Shown piece by piece: positions 24,123-35,304 of a stretch of DNA of 64,000 nt. Every line of letters begins with the position of its first letter. The first letter of the stretch is position 1. The position numbers and the translations under genes are program-made. The DNA is from Cunninghamia lanceolata (lineage: Eukaryota > Streptophyta > Pinopsida > Cupressales > Cupressaceae): positions 9,345,001-9,409,000 of the forward strand of contig BSBN01000445.1 in NCBI GenBank assembly GCA_027924645.1, in the 5' to 3' direction. Below the pieces are notes generated by a model that worked only from the letters and a program-made list of their open reading frames with translations, did no database searches and was not told where the DNA came from.

Positions 24123-25939
24123 GGATTTCAAGGCCATTTTGGAGAGGGAGATTTTTGGTTGATCTCTTGGTAAAATGTTGGTAGAAAACGTAGAGAATAG
24201 AAGTCATGTTTAGTTTTAGAGTGTTGCGTTTGGACTGTATGTTCTCTGTAAAGTTATTTGATAGTACTAACATCTAAATGAATGTAAATGGTAAATTTCT
24301 AAAGCTAGTTGTCTCTTGGGGTGTGGTTTACACAAATCATGAAATGAATAAATCAAAGATTGTTCAGTTTGTCTCCATGAAATTTCTTATGGATGTATCT
24401 TTTTATGAAAGGCTCTTGTTCAAAGAATGAGTTAAATGCTTTGATAGAAAAGTAGATTTGTGTGAATGTATACAAGGATATCGTAAGTATGACTGATTTA
24501 GAAATATTGAGTATAATGTTGTAAGGCAATATTATAAAGCTCCATGATGTTCAGGTTGAATGTTATTAATAGTTTTCAGTTAGATCTAGTTTTGACTCTG
24601 TGCCCTTAGGCTAAGGCACTGATTTCTTGCATCTATATGTGTTCTTCAACACCAAGGTCAAGCAAGCCCAAACACCTTTAAAACTTTAATATCAGTCATA
24701 AATGTATGTTGAAGAAAAGTCTATTTCTATTCTATGGTCTTGAGAAATGCTAAAAGCTTGAGAGACATAATCCTCAAGCAAATCTTCATAGAACATATCT
24801 GCTAGGTTAGTATTTGTAATAAATTGGCATAGGAGGTTATTAAATACTATCAAGGGATCACCCTCCCAGGTTTTGCAGAGCCTAAAGTGCAGAGGGGAAG
24901 CTATTCTAACTTTCACCTATGTGTTGGCCAACCCCTCATGATAGCTAAATATTGAAAGTGGCTAAATCATAGGGTATTTCATGATATAAGGTTGGGAATT
25001 TGATTTCAAATAAGATATATGGATCACTAAGTCTCACACAAATGAACTAGCAAGTTTCAAAACCTTGAGATTAAGGGTCTTCCTTCTTTAGCCTCCTTAT
25101 TCCTACTAGCCCTCCAAAAGGGGTCTTTTCACCATAGCTTTCAAAATATACCTCAAATCCACAACTTATTCACCATTTCAGATACCCATTAAGGAGTTAT
25201 TTAGCATATAGCATTTCCACATAGGATTGTTTTAGAACTTCATGTCCTAAAATTGACTGTTCCTACTGCTACAAAGAGACAATTAGCCCTATTTTCCAAA
25301 ACAAGTACCCTACAAACTCCTTGTAAACCCAAAATTCCTAAGGACAATCTTAAAACAACCTCCAAAACCATTGAATCAACAACTTTTAGGAGTGGGAACA
25401 CTCATTTAAGTCCCAAACCACCAAACCCTTGTTTTAGGCTTTTTAAGGCTAGTTTCAAGGAGGGTTTATTGAAAATAAGCATTCCCCTCATCTTCAAACT
25501 TTCCCAATACCTTAGACATGTCTTATTATGTCTTACTATGCTATACCAACCTTCACAAGTCTCTTACCAATGTCTTTTATGCAAACTCACACTCTTAACC
25601 CTCACTTTTCAAGCCAAAACTCACAAAATTTGCCCTATGGCTTCACACACAAAACCTCACAACTTGCCTCCCCTACTCTTATCAATTTGAGGAATTTAAA
25701 TTCATGCTATTATAGTATATTTCACCAAATTTGAGAGCTTTTCACCAAAGGAAATGGTCACAAATTCATGGTTTCTCCTCACAACCCTCAAAATAGGGTT
25801 TCCAGGCTATTTGCAATCAAAATACTTCAAACTTAATAAAAAATGATGCAACTACTTGGAATAGAAATAATATTCAACATGCTTCCAATTCCAATAAGTC
25901 TCAAACTCTAAAACGTCCGTACAGGGCCGTACTGTAGGA

Positions 25940-26685
25940 ATGTCTACTTTCACATCTACTAATGCACAAGCTTGTAGTAATGCTACCACTAGCATGGGAG
26001 TATCTAACGGAATTAATTCATAGAATTACAAGGCTGTGGGATTCAATTATCAAAACCTAGAACCTAGGGTGTCTTCTTATATGAATAACCATTCTCAACC
26101 ACCTCTCCATTCCACCTATTCTCAACCACGTTTCACTTACAATTGTTCTCAACCACCTTTCATTACCACTTAAAACCAATCACCTCTAAATTTCATGACT
26201 ACAGCTTCCAATTCTTCTAACCCACAAATTGCATCACCTAATGATGCCATCTTAAACCAACTCTTGTAAGGCATGACCTCTTTACAAAAGAAAGTGAGAA
26301 ATTTGACCAATGCTTCTTCTCAACCTAATATACCAACATACCATGCTCGTAGTCCTTTATCTTTTTCAATATTGAGAGCTCAAATACCTGATAAATTTGA
26401 GACTCCTTGCTTTAAAAACTATAGTGGTAAAGGTGATCCTAATACTCATGTGGAAACATTCATGACTATGTGTAGTGATTTCTTCTTTGAAGAGGACTTG
26501 TTAGCAAAACTCTTTCCGCAATCCCTCAAAGATACTACTTTGGAATGGTTCTGCTCTTTACCTCTGAATTCAATACATTCTTTCTCACAACTTGATCAAT
26601 TCTTACAACATTTCCAATAAAATATTGGACCTTCAGTCTCATTGATTAATTTAGTTCATTGTAAACAAGGTCCAAAAGAGAAGTT
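25940..26685 (+). pseudogene. Gypsy-type gag, 5' part, split by insertion
   Basis: An ATG at 25940 is in frame with the gag domain. A Gln/Pro-rich N-terminus (repeats of SQPPF) with in-frame stops near 26021, 26172 and 26267 leads into IPDKFETPCFKNYSGKGDP and LFPQSLKDTTLEWFCSLP, the conserved centre of plant retrotransposon gag. A TAA stands at 26618-26620. The frame runs to EKF at 26685, where a Sirevirus-like LTR begins, and resumes at 31171. No pol of this element is in the window. Confidence 0.65.
26681..26685. other. Target-site duplication, left copy (AAGTT)
   Basis: AAGTT directly precedes the LTR at 26686 and is repeated at 31171-31175 directly after the other end. It marks a single insertion into the gag gene. 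Confidence 0.7.
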
Positions 26686-28247
26686 TGTTGAAGGCACAAG
26701 ACAACTAAGAGGGGGAGTGAATCAGTTGTATCAAAAACTTCAAACCCTCATAAACATAATCACATTAGTTCACTTATACCCTTAATCTGTTATGAAGTTT
26801 AAACATGAAAAGAAGATAGCAGAAAATTAAACACATCAACACCATGCACAAGAGAATGCCAGATTTTTATGTGGAAAACCCTAAAAGGGAAAAACCACGG
26901 TGAAGATTAGATCACAATATAATGTAGTAACAATGCCAAATTACAAAGGCTCACTACCATAGAGAGAATGCTCAGTGCAGGGGACTCACTACCCACTAAG
27001 AAAGAAATAAAGAAGAGAAGAATGGATCACTACCATGCTTTGAACTAATATAATTGCATCTAACCTATGCATGGAGTTCAGTTCCAGTGAAGCTCAACAT
27101 AAATAACACCTTCGCAACATCACCAAAAATTGTAGACTCCTACTCACTGCATCTGGTAGCCTAACACATTAAAGCTCTTTATACCTTGATCAATTTCACA
27201 TCATTCACATCATCCTCCTCACACACACACCCATCCATGAATCCTTGACACTTATTTATACCATCATTACCCTTGAAACAATCTTCAAGGTTGGTAACAC
27301 AATCTTCAATCCTTGAAACAAACTCCAAATTCGGCAACCACACAATATTTGAATTAGGTCTAGACCTAAAAGTTCCATGGCATAGGGGAATGAGGGAAAA
27401 ATACTCTATGCCTTAGCTTAGACCCAAATCTATCCAGGCATGCTACACAACATTCACATAATCATTAAATCAACTCCTCAATCAACGCAAACATTCAAGG
27501 TCAGCTAAACAGTGTAAACATAAGGAATTCTTGATCACATGCTTCCACGATCACAACCATAACCTATAAACCATACACAAGGATTTAACACAATCTAGAA
27601 CCATCCATGAACATCTTGAAGTCACCTGGAAACCAACAAATTTAGCCACAACAACTTTTACTTGAACACAACACTATCAAACTCTACCACACAATAAATT
27701 TTGTTCTTGATCACCAAATCACAAACCCTCTAGAATGAAGATAGATAAGGATCTTGTGAACACATATCTAGAACCGTAGCACCTGAAACCTTTCTATGGA
27801 GGGATGCAGAGTAAAATAATTTCTCTTAGACACATTGTTAGACACTATCTTCAAACTGGTGAACATAACTTCCACTGCACAACAATCTGAAGCACCAAAT
27901 TCTAGATTTAACATCTTCAAAAACTTCTCAACAACATATCCAAACCATACACTTAGATCTTCAACATAGAATAAATACAGAGTAAAAACTCAAATAGTTT
28001 TCTGTAAGCTAGAAGACTCTTCAATACATTATTTTCAGTATTAATCAAATTTTCTCAAAAACACTTGGAAACTCAACAACAGAAACAATCTACTAACATC
28101 ATCAACACCTCTACAAGGCATTCAAATCACTTTAACACAAAAACTTAATCAAACAATAACATCAACATCAGAAGACATAGTTGACACCAATGACAACACA
28201 AACATGTTGACCTCAATAACAACACCGATTAGCATATACTTACAACA
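26686..28247 (-). repeat. 3' LTR of the Sirevirus-like element (1562 bp)
   Basis: On the minus strand it runs from TGTTGTAAGTATATGC (28247) to GTGCCTTCAACA (26686). It carries a TATAAATA box (27260-27253) and the block CCGTGGTTTTTCCC...CACATAAAAATCTGG, which also occurs in the LTR at 60874-62184. The first 50 bases are repeated at 31119-31170. Confidence 0.8.
27253..27260 (-). promoter_or_regulatory. TATA box of the Sirevirus-like LTR
   Basis: TATAAATA on the minus strand, in the same relative place as the TATAAATA at 61629 in the related LTR. Confidence 0.5.
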
Positions 28248-28248
28248 A

Positions 28249-28575
28249 TCTCCCCCTTTGTCATTGATGGCAACATATGATGTGAAAAACCATCATGACA
28301 TAGTTCTGCACCAATCTCATTCTCCCCCTTTCTTTTGTACATTTTACTCTCTTTCTCTCCCTTTGTTTTTCACATGAACTCTCTCCCCCTTTGACATCAA
28401 TGGAAAAGGGTGGTACATATTTCTCAAGCTTTCTCCCCCTAATTATGATACTACACATACTTGCACTATTCTCAACTACTCTAAATAGTCCCCCTTAGGA
28501 GTACACACCAATCTGTACCAAATCTCACTCCCCCTGTCTGCAACAACCAACAACACCACTACCTACTCCCCCTGA
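28249..28575 (-). other. Seven polypurine tracts before the 3' LTR
   Basis: On the minus strand AGGGGGA-type tracts occur near 28565, 28528, 28489, 28433, 28382, 28322 and 28251; the last touches the LTR. Multiplied polypurine tracts before the 3' LTR are a described feature of Sireviruses. Only the LTR-proximal one is expected to prime plus-strand DNA synthesis. Confidence 0.7.
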
Positions 28576-28639
28576 GAGGTAGCCTCCAACTCAGTTTTTA
28601 GAGGAAGCATCTGAGCCAAAAGTTGGCACTGGTATGTTC

Positions 28640-29680
28640 TTAGCCTTTGTTACATCCTTTTTAATCCAAATCTTACTCATCTCCTTCTTAGTCTCTGTTA
28701 GATCAATTCTTTGTACTGGTTTGTTCTTCTCTATTGAAATATCCTTCTTCATGCTTCTACTTCTGCAGAACTTTGAAATGTGTCCAAGCTTACTGCAATT
28801 TTAGCACACAACATTCCTCTGACCATTGTTCCTTCCATTCATTATGGATCTACATTGATTAGCTTTGTGCCCAAATCTATTATATATAATAGTTGCCATT
28901 AAAGGATTAAATTATTCTATCATTATTATAGTCATTTATTCTTTGATTTTTGCACTCATTAGCTTTATGACCAACTTTCTTGCATGTGAAACATTGACTA
29001 GAAAAAGATGGAACATTTTGATTCATCCTGCTCCTACATTGTGTAGCCTTATGTCCAAATTTATTGCAAGAACGACAATATCCATTGAAAGATGGGTACC
29101 TTTGAGCATTAGGTTGTCTGACTGGTGGTCTTCTAGCTCATTTCTTCTGATTCTAGATCTACTTGTCATTGTTCTTCTTGTCTTTAGCTTTTGATGCTTG
29201 ACCTAATTTTGAACTTACATAATTTTCAAACCCTAATCCCTATTTATCATTAGGATCTTTTTGACTTACAATCATCTCATCAAGCTTTGCAGAACTTAAC
29301 TTGAATTTTTCTTCATAGTTCTTTTCCTTCTCTAGATCTAATTTCAATTTCACAACTTCTTACTCCAGCCCTGTACATTCTTTAGATTTGCCTTTCATCA
29401 TTGAGTTCAGATATTCCTTGATTCTTACCTTTTCTTCATCTTGCACTTTCAGACCAGTTATGGATTTATTTGCTAATCTTAATTGTTCACTGACCTCCTT
29501 ATTCCTTTGTTTGAATTTCTTGACTTGCTCTCTCAAATTTCTGATACATTTATTTGTGTCTTTGACATTCTCCTTCAAGTCTATGATTTCTTCTTCAGTC
29601 CTTTCTAGATCTTCAAGAGAAATCTTGAGTTCTTCACTATTAGCAGACATACATTCATCTTCTAAAAATTCAACAACAGG
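28640..29680 (-). pseudogene. Sirevirus gag C-terminal half: coiled coil and zinc knuckles
   Basis: From 29680 downwards there is a long heptad-rich helix (LEDLERTEEEIIDLKENV and onward, open to 29360). Then come four CCHC knuckles between 29080 and 28764: CRSCNKFGHKATQC, CFTCKKVGHKANEC, a third that has lost its first Cys pair, and a fourth with a stop inside. The gag end reads KKEMSKIWIKKD. The part is homologous to 62280-63400. It has several stops and lacks the gag N-terminal capsid region. Oddly, it follows the first codons of RT in one open frame. Confidence 0.7.
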
Positions 29681-31118
29681 AATTTCTTTTTCTATTGTCT
29701 TGATCCGATGTTCATCCTTGCATACCCCAACCATTGTTTTAGGTTCTACTTTAGAAATTAAACACAAATTTACCTGTTCTTCCACAACTTTCATTCTTGT
29801 TGATACCTCTTTGCTCTTGTCACCAATGATCTGGTCTTTAGTGAGATGCCTCTACATATACTTTGTGGTTTCTTGTTCTTCAATCTATACTTCCTTTTCA
29901 ATAGAATTTTCTTCTTTTCTACAAGAGAACTCATCTGAATCTGATGCATATTTATTAACTTCAGAAATATTTTGTATGTATTCATCAACCTTGACATTTA
30001 CACTCTCAACAATCTTTCTTAGCCTTTTGTTATAGCATCGGTAAGCTTTTCTTTAGTTAGAGTACCCAAGAAAAATACCTTCATCATATCTTACATCAAA
30101 TTTTCTTAGATCTTCATTTCTTCTGATATAACATTTGCTTCCAAAATTTTTGAAATATTTAACAGTAGGAATCCTTCCATACCATAGCTCATAGGGAGTC
30201 TTTGTATCATTTGCTCTCACTTATACTCTATTTTGTATGTAGACGGTTGTCTGAATCGCTTCCCTCCAGTAGGCTTCTAGTAGGCTTGCTTCTTCTAACA
30301 TAGTCCTTACAGCTTCTTGTATGGTCCTATTCCTCCTCTCAACTACTCCATTATGTTGAGAGGCCCTAGGAGTAGATAATTGCCTCTTTATTCCATGATC
30401 TTAACAGAAGATGTTAAACTCATTTGAAGTAAATTCTCCATCAGAGCTCAAGTATTTGATTTTCATGTCTATTTCATTCTCCACCATATTTTTAAATGTC
30501 TTGAACTTATCTAGGGCTTCTAATTTTTCTGTAAGAAAAATAATCCATGTCATTCTAGAATAATAATAAGTTAATATCATAAAATACCAATCACCTTGAA
30601 CACTTCTTACTTTGGTAAGACCATAGAGTTCTATATGCACCAATTCCAACAGTCCAGTAAAAAATTGTTCTTTGACTTTGGAACTTCTCCACACTTGCTT
30701 TCCATCTAGACATTCCTTGTAGATAGCATTAGTAGGTTTGATGATCTTTGGTAGGTCTTTCACAGCTTGAATTGTACTTATCTTCACTAGACTATCGAAA
30801 CTGATGTGACACATCCTTCTATCCCATAGCCAACTTTCATTGATTTGAGTTATAAAGCAATAACCATTATTTTCTTTGAGATGATAAATATTTCCATTTG
30901 TCCTTTTTCCAGTAGCTATCAGAGTTCTGGATTTCTTTCTAATCTCAAAGTTATCATCCTAAAACATAAGACTATATCCTTTGCTACATAATTGTGCAAC
31001 ACTCAAGAGATTTTGCTTTAAGCCTTTGACACACAAAACATCATCAATAATATGTTTTCCATCAAGATGGATTGAGCCTCTTTCACATATTTTAGAAGTA
31101 CAATCATCACCAAATATA
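29680..31118 (-). pseudogene. Copia pol fragment: pre-integrase, integrase, start of RT
   Basis: It begins near 31110 with FGDDCTSKICERG and LKQNLLSVAQLCSKGYSLMF, the segment after protease. The integrase zinc region follows (WLWDRRMCHISFDSLVKIS, YKECLDGKQ) and then the core: VHIELYGL, where the first catalytic Asp is Glu, LSSDGEFTSNEF with the second Asp, and SQHNGVVERRNRT with the Glu. After it come KAYRCYNKRLRKIVESVNV and the RT leader up to CLISKVEPKTMVGVCKDEH at about 29720. Several in-frame stops (near 30355, 30222, 30050 and 29855). The rest of RT is replaced by gag sequence at about 29680. Confidence 0.75.
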
Positions 31119-31170
31119 ACACAAACATGTTGACATCAATGACAACACCGATTAGCACATACTTGCAAAA
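31119..31170 (-). repeat. Stub of the 5' LTR
   Basis: The last 52 bases repeat the first 50 or so bases of the 3' LTR (GCTAATCGGTGTTGTCATTG on the minus strand) and end at the target duplication. They pass straight into pol, so about 1.5 kb of LTR plus the primer site and the usual 5' gag are gone. Confidence 0.7.
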
Positions 31171-31433
31171 AAGTTAACTAAGTTCATCAATTGATATCAA
31201 TCTCTTTTTGCACATATTCAATACTAGATTAAACATGAGGATGTTCAGAAGGTGTTCATTACAAATTTACGACCTAACATCTGTGATAAAATCCTTTTGA
31301 TGAAGTATAGTTCTTTTTAACATCTATGTATAGCTCTTTGCGATTACCAACTTTCATCTAGTCAGTATGAGAATCAAAACACATCGGATCAAGTTGGTCA
31401 ATCCACAACTAGAACATCTCAAAACAACTTTAA
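31171..31433 (+). pseudogene. Gypsy-type gag, 3' part after the insertion
   Basis: It begins with the duplicated AAGTT and continues the gag frame broken at 26685: KFIN*YQSLFAHIQY, then DVQKVFITNLRPNICDKILL and SSSQYENQNTSDQVGQS. Stops at 31191, 31227 and 31316. It is cut again at 31434 by the first chromovirus LTR, so this gag took two independent insertions. Confidence 0.65.
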
Positions 31434-34400
31434 TGTTATATCTCCAATTTATAATTAGACTTAATCATTAACTTGGCATGATAATCAGGAGGATTAGTGA
31501 TAGTTAACTGATTTGATATTGTGGAAATATCTGATTTAACTTTTGATTATGAAGTTAATGATTGATGATAATCAGTTTTGTAAATTAATTGATTTATATT
31601 ATGGGATATGATAATGATGCATTGATCATGATCTTGTGGTCCTGAGTGTGAACAGGAAAATGTAACATCCTTCGAAGAAGGAAGGAGAGTATCATCTTGG
31701 AGGAAGGATTAGACATTAAGAAATGAGGTTGATTAGCCATTTGAGTATTGGCTTCTATGTCCTTCTAAATCCCTTCATAAGTTGTCTTAAGTCATGTCTC
31801 TTTTCTTAGTATTTATGTTCTTTGTAAGTCGTTATATCATTGGTGCTATCATGACTAGTTGTAATGGATAGATGATGTTCTCAGAACATCATCTTTAGTA
31901 GAGAGACAATCATTTTAAGAGATGAGGAGGTCTCTCGTTATCCTTTTGTTTTTGGGGATAATATTCCCTAGTCATTTGACTAAGGATGATAGTTGATTTC
32001 AGGGGAGTATTACTCGACCCCGACAATCGATGATCTTGTTGTGAATCATTTTCTGATTTCAATTCTATAGTAATAATCCTTAATATTAAATATGTATTAT
32101 ATAACCCATATCTTAAAGTAAGGATGAATATGTATATCTATTAGAGGGAACCTCTTTATAGGTTGACTTCAATTATGTTGTAATTATTTTACTTATCCTA
32201 TTATTCGATGTTATCGAATAGTAATAATTTGTTGATAGTTGGCCTTGAGGAGTGAAGGAGAGCTTTGAGCTCATCCTTCTCAGTCGCATGATGCATTGAT
32301 TGAGCCACTTTTTGAGGAATTGACCGAGTGGGGTGGTAGTTTCCACTCAAATTGGCATGCCAAAATCGGTGGATAACAAGCTTTGTTTTCATTTTTGTGA
32401 GGGAGGTTTTTTTATAGTAAGTTTTTCGTTGTTGGGGTTTTGGTGAAGAGGGTGGAAAAGTTTTTCTAGAAAGCATGTAGAGAAAAGAAGCTCAGAGCAG
32501 CTTGAACTGGACTCAGTCTGGGATTGGATCACTTTCAAAATTCTTGTCCAGGTAAAATACTGGACATTGTTTCCATTTTCTTTTGGTTTGACAAGCAATA
32601 ACTATGTTGAACCTCCATCAGAGCATGTATGCATTATGTTTCCCTATTTTATAGATAACATAGAGGCATGAGGCCTATGAGGCCATGCCCATGAATTTGA
32701 TATTATCTTCATCGTCATGGCTCAAGGTCAAGACGGCTAAGCTCATATTGTATTAAAGCATTATTTCTATTCAGAGGTTCAGACCCATAAGGTTGAGCCA
32801 TATCATATTAACTCTTTCTTGAGAATAGGCTCAAAGCCATTATGGCTAAACCATCTTACATTGCAATATTGTCCTGAGACTAAGTTCGAGGCTTAAAACC
32901 CGAGCAGCAACTTTTGTGTTTTTATTGTGGCATAAGCTCGAGGCCATAAGGCCAAGCTGTATAGAGTTATACTCTTTTCTTTATCTTATCTCAAGGTCTT
33001 ATGACCAAGCTTTAAGGCATTATACATCATATGATAGCCAGTGCTCAAAGTCGTTATGGCTATGCATGCTTTCTAAACATATCAAACACTCGTCGATTAA
33101 TGACATAGAGCCTAAGTGCTCTAGGTATGGGAAGTGTCGAATATCTGGTAATGATTCTAGTTAAACAATTTAGCCTATACTCAAATCATACAGTCACCTA
33201 ACTGTGGTGATAGCTATAAAGGCACTTAAACATTATTGTGTTTGCAACACTTAAACTAGTAACAAGTTTAGCTTGCATGGAAACTCGAATGTGGATTAAA
33301 ATAAGGGTTATTAAAAGCAGTCAAGAATGTATTGCTTACCCTTGACTATGGAAGTGGAGAGAACACTTAACATCATGGTCTCATCATGTAGCAGCTTGTT
33401 TGTGCTAAGGGAATAATATAGAATTGTTCTATGTATGAAAATTAAGATCTATTCAGTTATTGTTACAAGTTATGATTCCTTTGTTTCACTCATTAGTAAA
33501 CTAATAAGAATGGTGTTTAGCACCCTAAACACGTAAAGGTAATAAGAGCTATTTAGCATAATGAAACCATTGTATTCTACTAAGGCAAGGTATGCCTTGA
33601 GTACCATGATTATGACTTCATCATAAATGATGATTTGTTATCAAATCTGTAGACCATAGAAGACCCAAGGTGGTAAAAATTGGTCAATTTTTGAAATGAA
33701 TTGAAAGAGGAAAAAGGTGACAAGGAGTCACTAGTTCCTTGTTACAAAAGTAACCCATTTAGTCGTAACCAACCTATGATGGGAGTTGAATGTCCAGGTA
33801 TGGACAATGGATCGAATTGATCCCGCTCATACTAGACCTAGTGAACAAGGTCGATGAGAACTTACTATAGGACATGACAGCTTATAAGTCGAGCTAGGGT
33901 GGTGGACACATGACGATGTTCATTACGCAATGCATATGTATGTAAATCGTTGGCCAAAGTAATGCATCCATCTCTGCATGCATTGTCAGTCCACAATGTT
34001 CCAAATGGCCTAGTGTCTCTAGTAGTGTCACACATAGTTAGAGTGGATCTATAGTGTGTGTCTGTGAGACATTAGGAAGGACACAACACCAGATACTCAG
34101 ATGGATAACCTGATGGTTTCTAATGTCTAACCTTTCCATGAAGGGTAGGGCCACTTCTAGTTAGGAAGTTGAGTAGGGGACCGTAGGTCCATGGTTGGAG
34201 GAAAAGCACTAGGATGATGGTCTCCTTCCCAAGCATGAGACAAGCCGAGGCTTATGGAGACAAATGTCATTGGTTCCAGATATAGTATTTGCATTTATGA
34301 CTAGAGGGTCTATTGTAATATATTAATTTATCTATGATGTCTTGAGTATATCTTGTACTTGATTAGTGATGGTTACTCACTAAATATTTGTAATTGATTA

Positions 34401-34569
34401 TTGAAATGTAAGATTTGTTATAACTTGAATAGAATGACATGCTTAATTGATGAAAAGATTATGTTTTTTTTGGTATAAAATTGATTAGCTCAATCATCTT
34501 CTTAACCAATTGCTTGATTAAGATACTTGATTATGTTAAATCTTGAGCATTATGGATAGTGATGTTACA
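31434..34569 (+). repeat. Chromovirus LTR 1 (3136 bp)
   Basis: Starts TGTTATATCTCC (TGTTACATCCCC in the other copies) and ends GATGTTACA, then a primer site. Near 31871-31893 stands an inverted repeat with 11-bp arms (GATGATGTTCT and its complement) around one base. Near 32700-33130 lie eight palindromic boxes. The five bases before it are TTTAA. No right-hand partner can be checked, since the chain's far end is lost. Confidence 0.85.
32700..33130. repeat. Array of CTCGAGGCCATAAGGCCGAG-like boxes in the LTR
   Basis: Eight imperfect palindromes near 32713, 32785, 32830, 32885, 32937, 32990, 33050 and 33105, about 50-60 bp apart, centred on ATAA or ATTA between GGCC-like arms. Counterparts are near 41140-41545, 49660-50060 and 56195-56600 in the other LTRs. 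Confidence 0.55.
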
Positions 34570-34571
34570 TA

Positions 34572-34583
34572 TGGTATCAGAGC
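34572..34583 (+). other. Primer-binding site 1 (tRNA iMet)
   Basis: TGGTATCAGAGC, complementary to the 3' end of plant initiator-Met tRNA, two bases after the LTR. Intact. Confidence 0.9.
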
Positions 34584-34771
34584 TACCAAGTTCAATATGT
34601 GGACCTAATGAGATTACTATTTGATGATTATTTGTATCCAACATTAAGTATGCTAATGATTAGATGTTCTATGCCAGAATGGTAAAAAATAGAACTAAAC
34701 CTCGAAAGAAGGTAACGGAACATGGACGTTACCTATGTCAACAAAAGATATTGAAGTCATAAGCCTCAAGG

Positions 34772-35038
34772 ATGAAGAAACTTGAATAGAGTGGTTTCCT
34801 GGTAGGAGCATGGTTATCTGATGAGGAAACTTTCACTAATGCCATGAAATGCATCAAGCAGGACTTAAGGAAAGCTAAAAGGATGGCTGCCCCTAACTTT
34901 ACTAATTCATCAGAAACACCCTCTGCCCCTAAAGTACTAGCTGAGGGAAATAACCCTAAAAATTTTAATGTACTTAAGGAGGATGTGAAGGAGTACTAGT
35001 GTGTATTCTCACCTCCTAAGATTGAAAAGAAACTATGA
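34772..35038 (+). pseudogene. 88-codon leader ORF, unit 1 (two stops)
   Basis: A frame of exactly 88 codons plus stop lies between primer site and gag. Its length equals the intact copy at 43197. Stops replace Gln at codon 6 and in EY*CV. Nothing is inserted or deleted. Function unknown. Confidence 0.5.
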
Positions 35039-35304
35039 ATATGGGAAGTTATCCCAAATTGTAAATGACTTGTAGTAGCAAGGTGTAAATAGAGTTTTGC
35101 AATTTTGATGGATTATATGTAATCTAATGGAAACTGTAATGCAAAGGCAAATTTTGACAATCTTTCCTTTCTTGTTAAAGATTACATGAATGTGAATAGA
35201 TTTGTAAAATGAATGAATTGAATAACATGGAAAAACTAATCCGTGATTAATCTGTAAACTTCAGGAAAATGTAGATTGTAGCAAGGGTTCAAATTAGAAC
35301 TAGA

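Larger units (their letters stand above)
21291..25939. other. Non-coding stretch, probably LTR remnants
   Basis: No supported gene. Short ORFs at 22262-23960 and 25253-25734 lack homology cues, and the latter lies in a low-complexity T/C/A-rich tract. Two TATA-like sites and one repeat array (listed separately) suggest one or two decayed LTRs, but I could not fix their ends. Confidence 0.4.
26686..31170 (-). mobile_element. Sirevirus-like Ty1/copia element, rearranged
   Basis: Inserted on the minus strand into a gag pseudogene with 5-bp target duplications. In element order it has a 52-bp stub of the 5' LTR, the region after protease, integrase, the first codons of RT, then a coiled-coil gag segment with zinc knuckles, a row of polypurine tracts and a full 3' LTR. 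Most of the 5' LTR, the primer site, gag N-terminus, protease, most of RT and RNase H are missing. The coiled-coil gag and multiplied polypurine tracts are known traits of the Sirevirus lineage. The order of the parts is abnormal. Confidence 0.75.

Noticed and set aside
25253..25734. Plus-strand ORFs of 145 and 68 codons in two frames
   Set aside because: The stretch is a C/T/A-biased low-complexity tract; overlapping frames are both open and neither shows a domain.
29388..30035. Plus-strand ORF of 215 codons, Ser/Leu/Phe-rich
   Set aside because: It is antisense to the Sirevirus coiled-coil gag on the minus strand, a shadow of Glu/Lys-rich codons.
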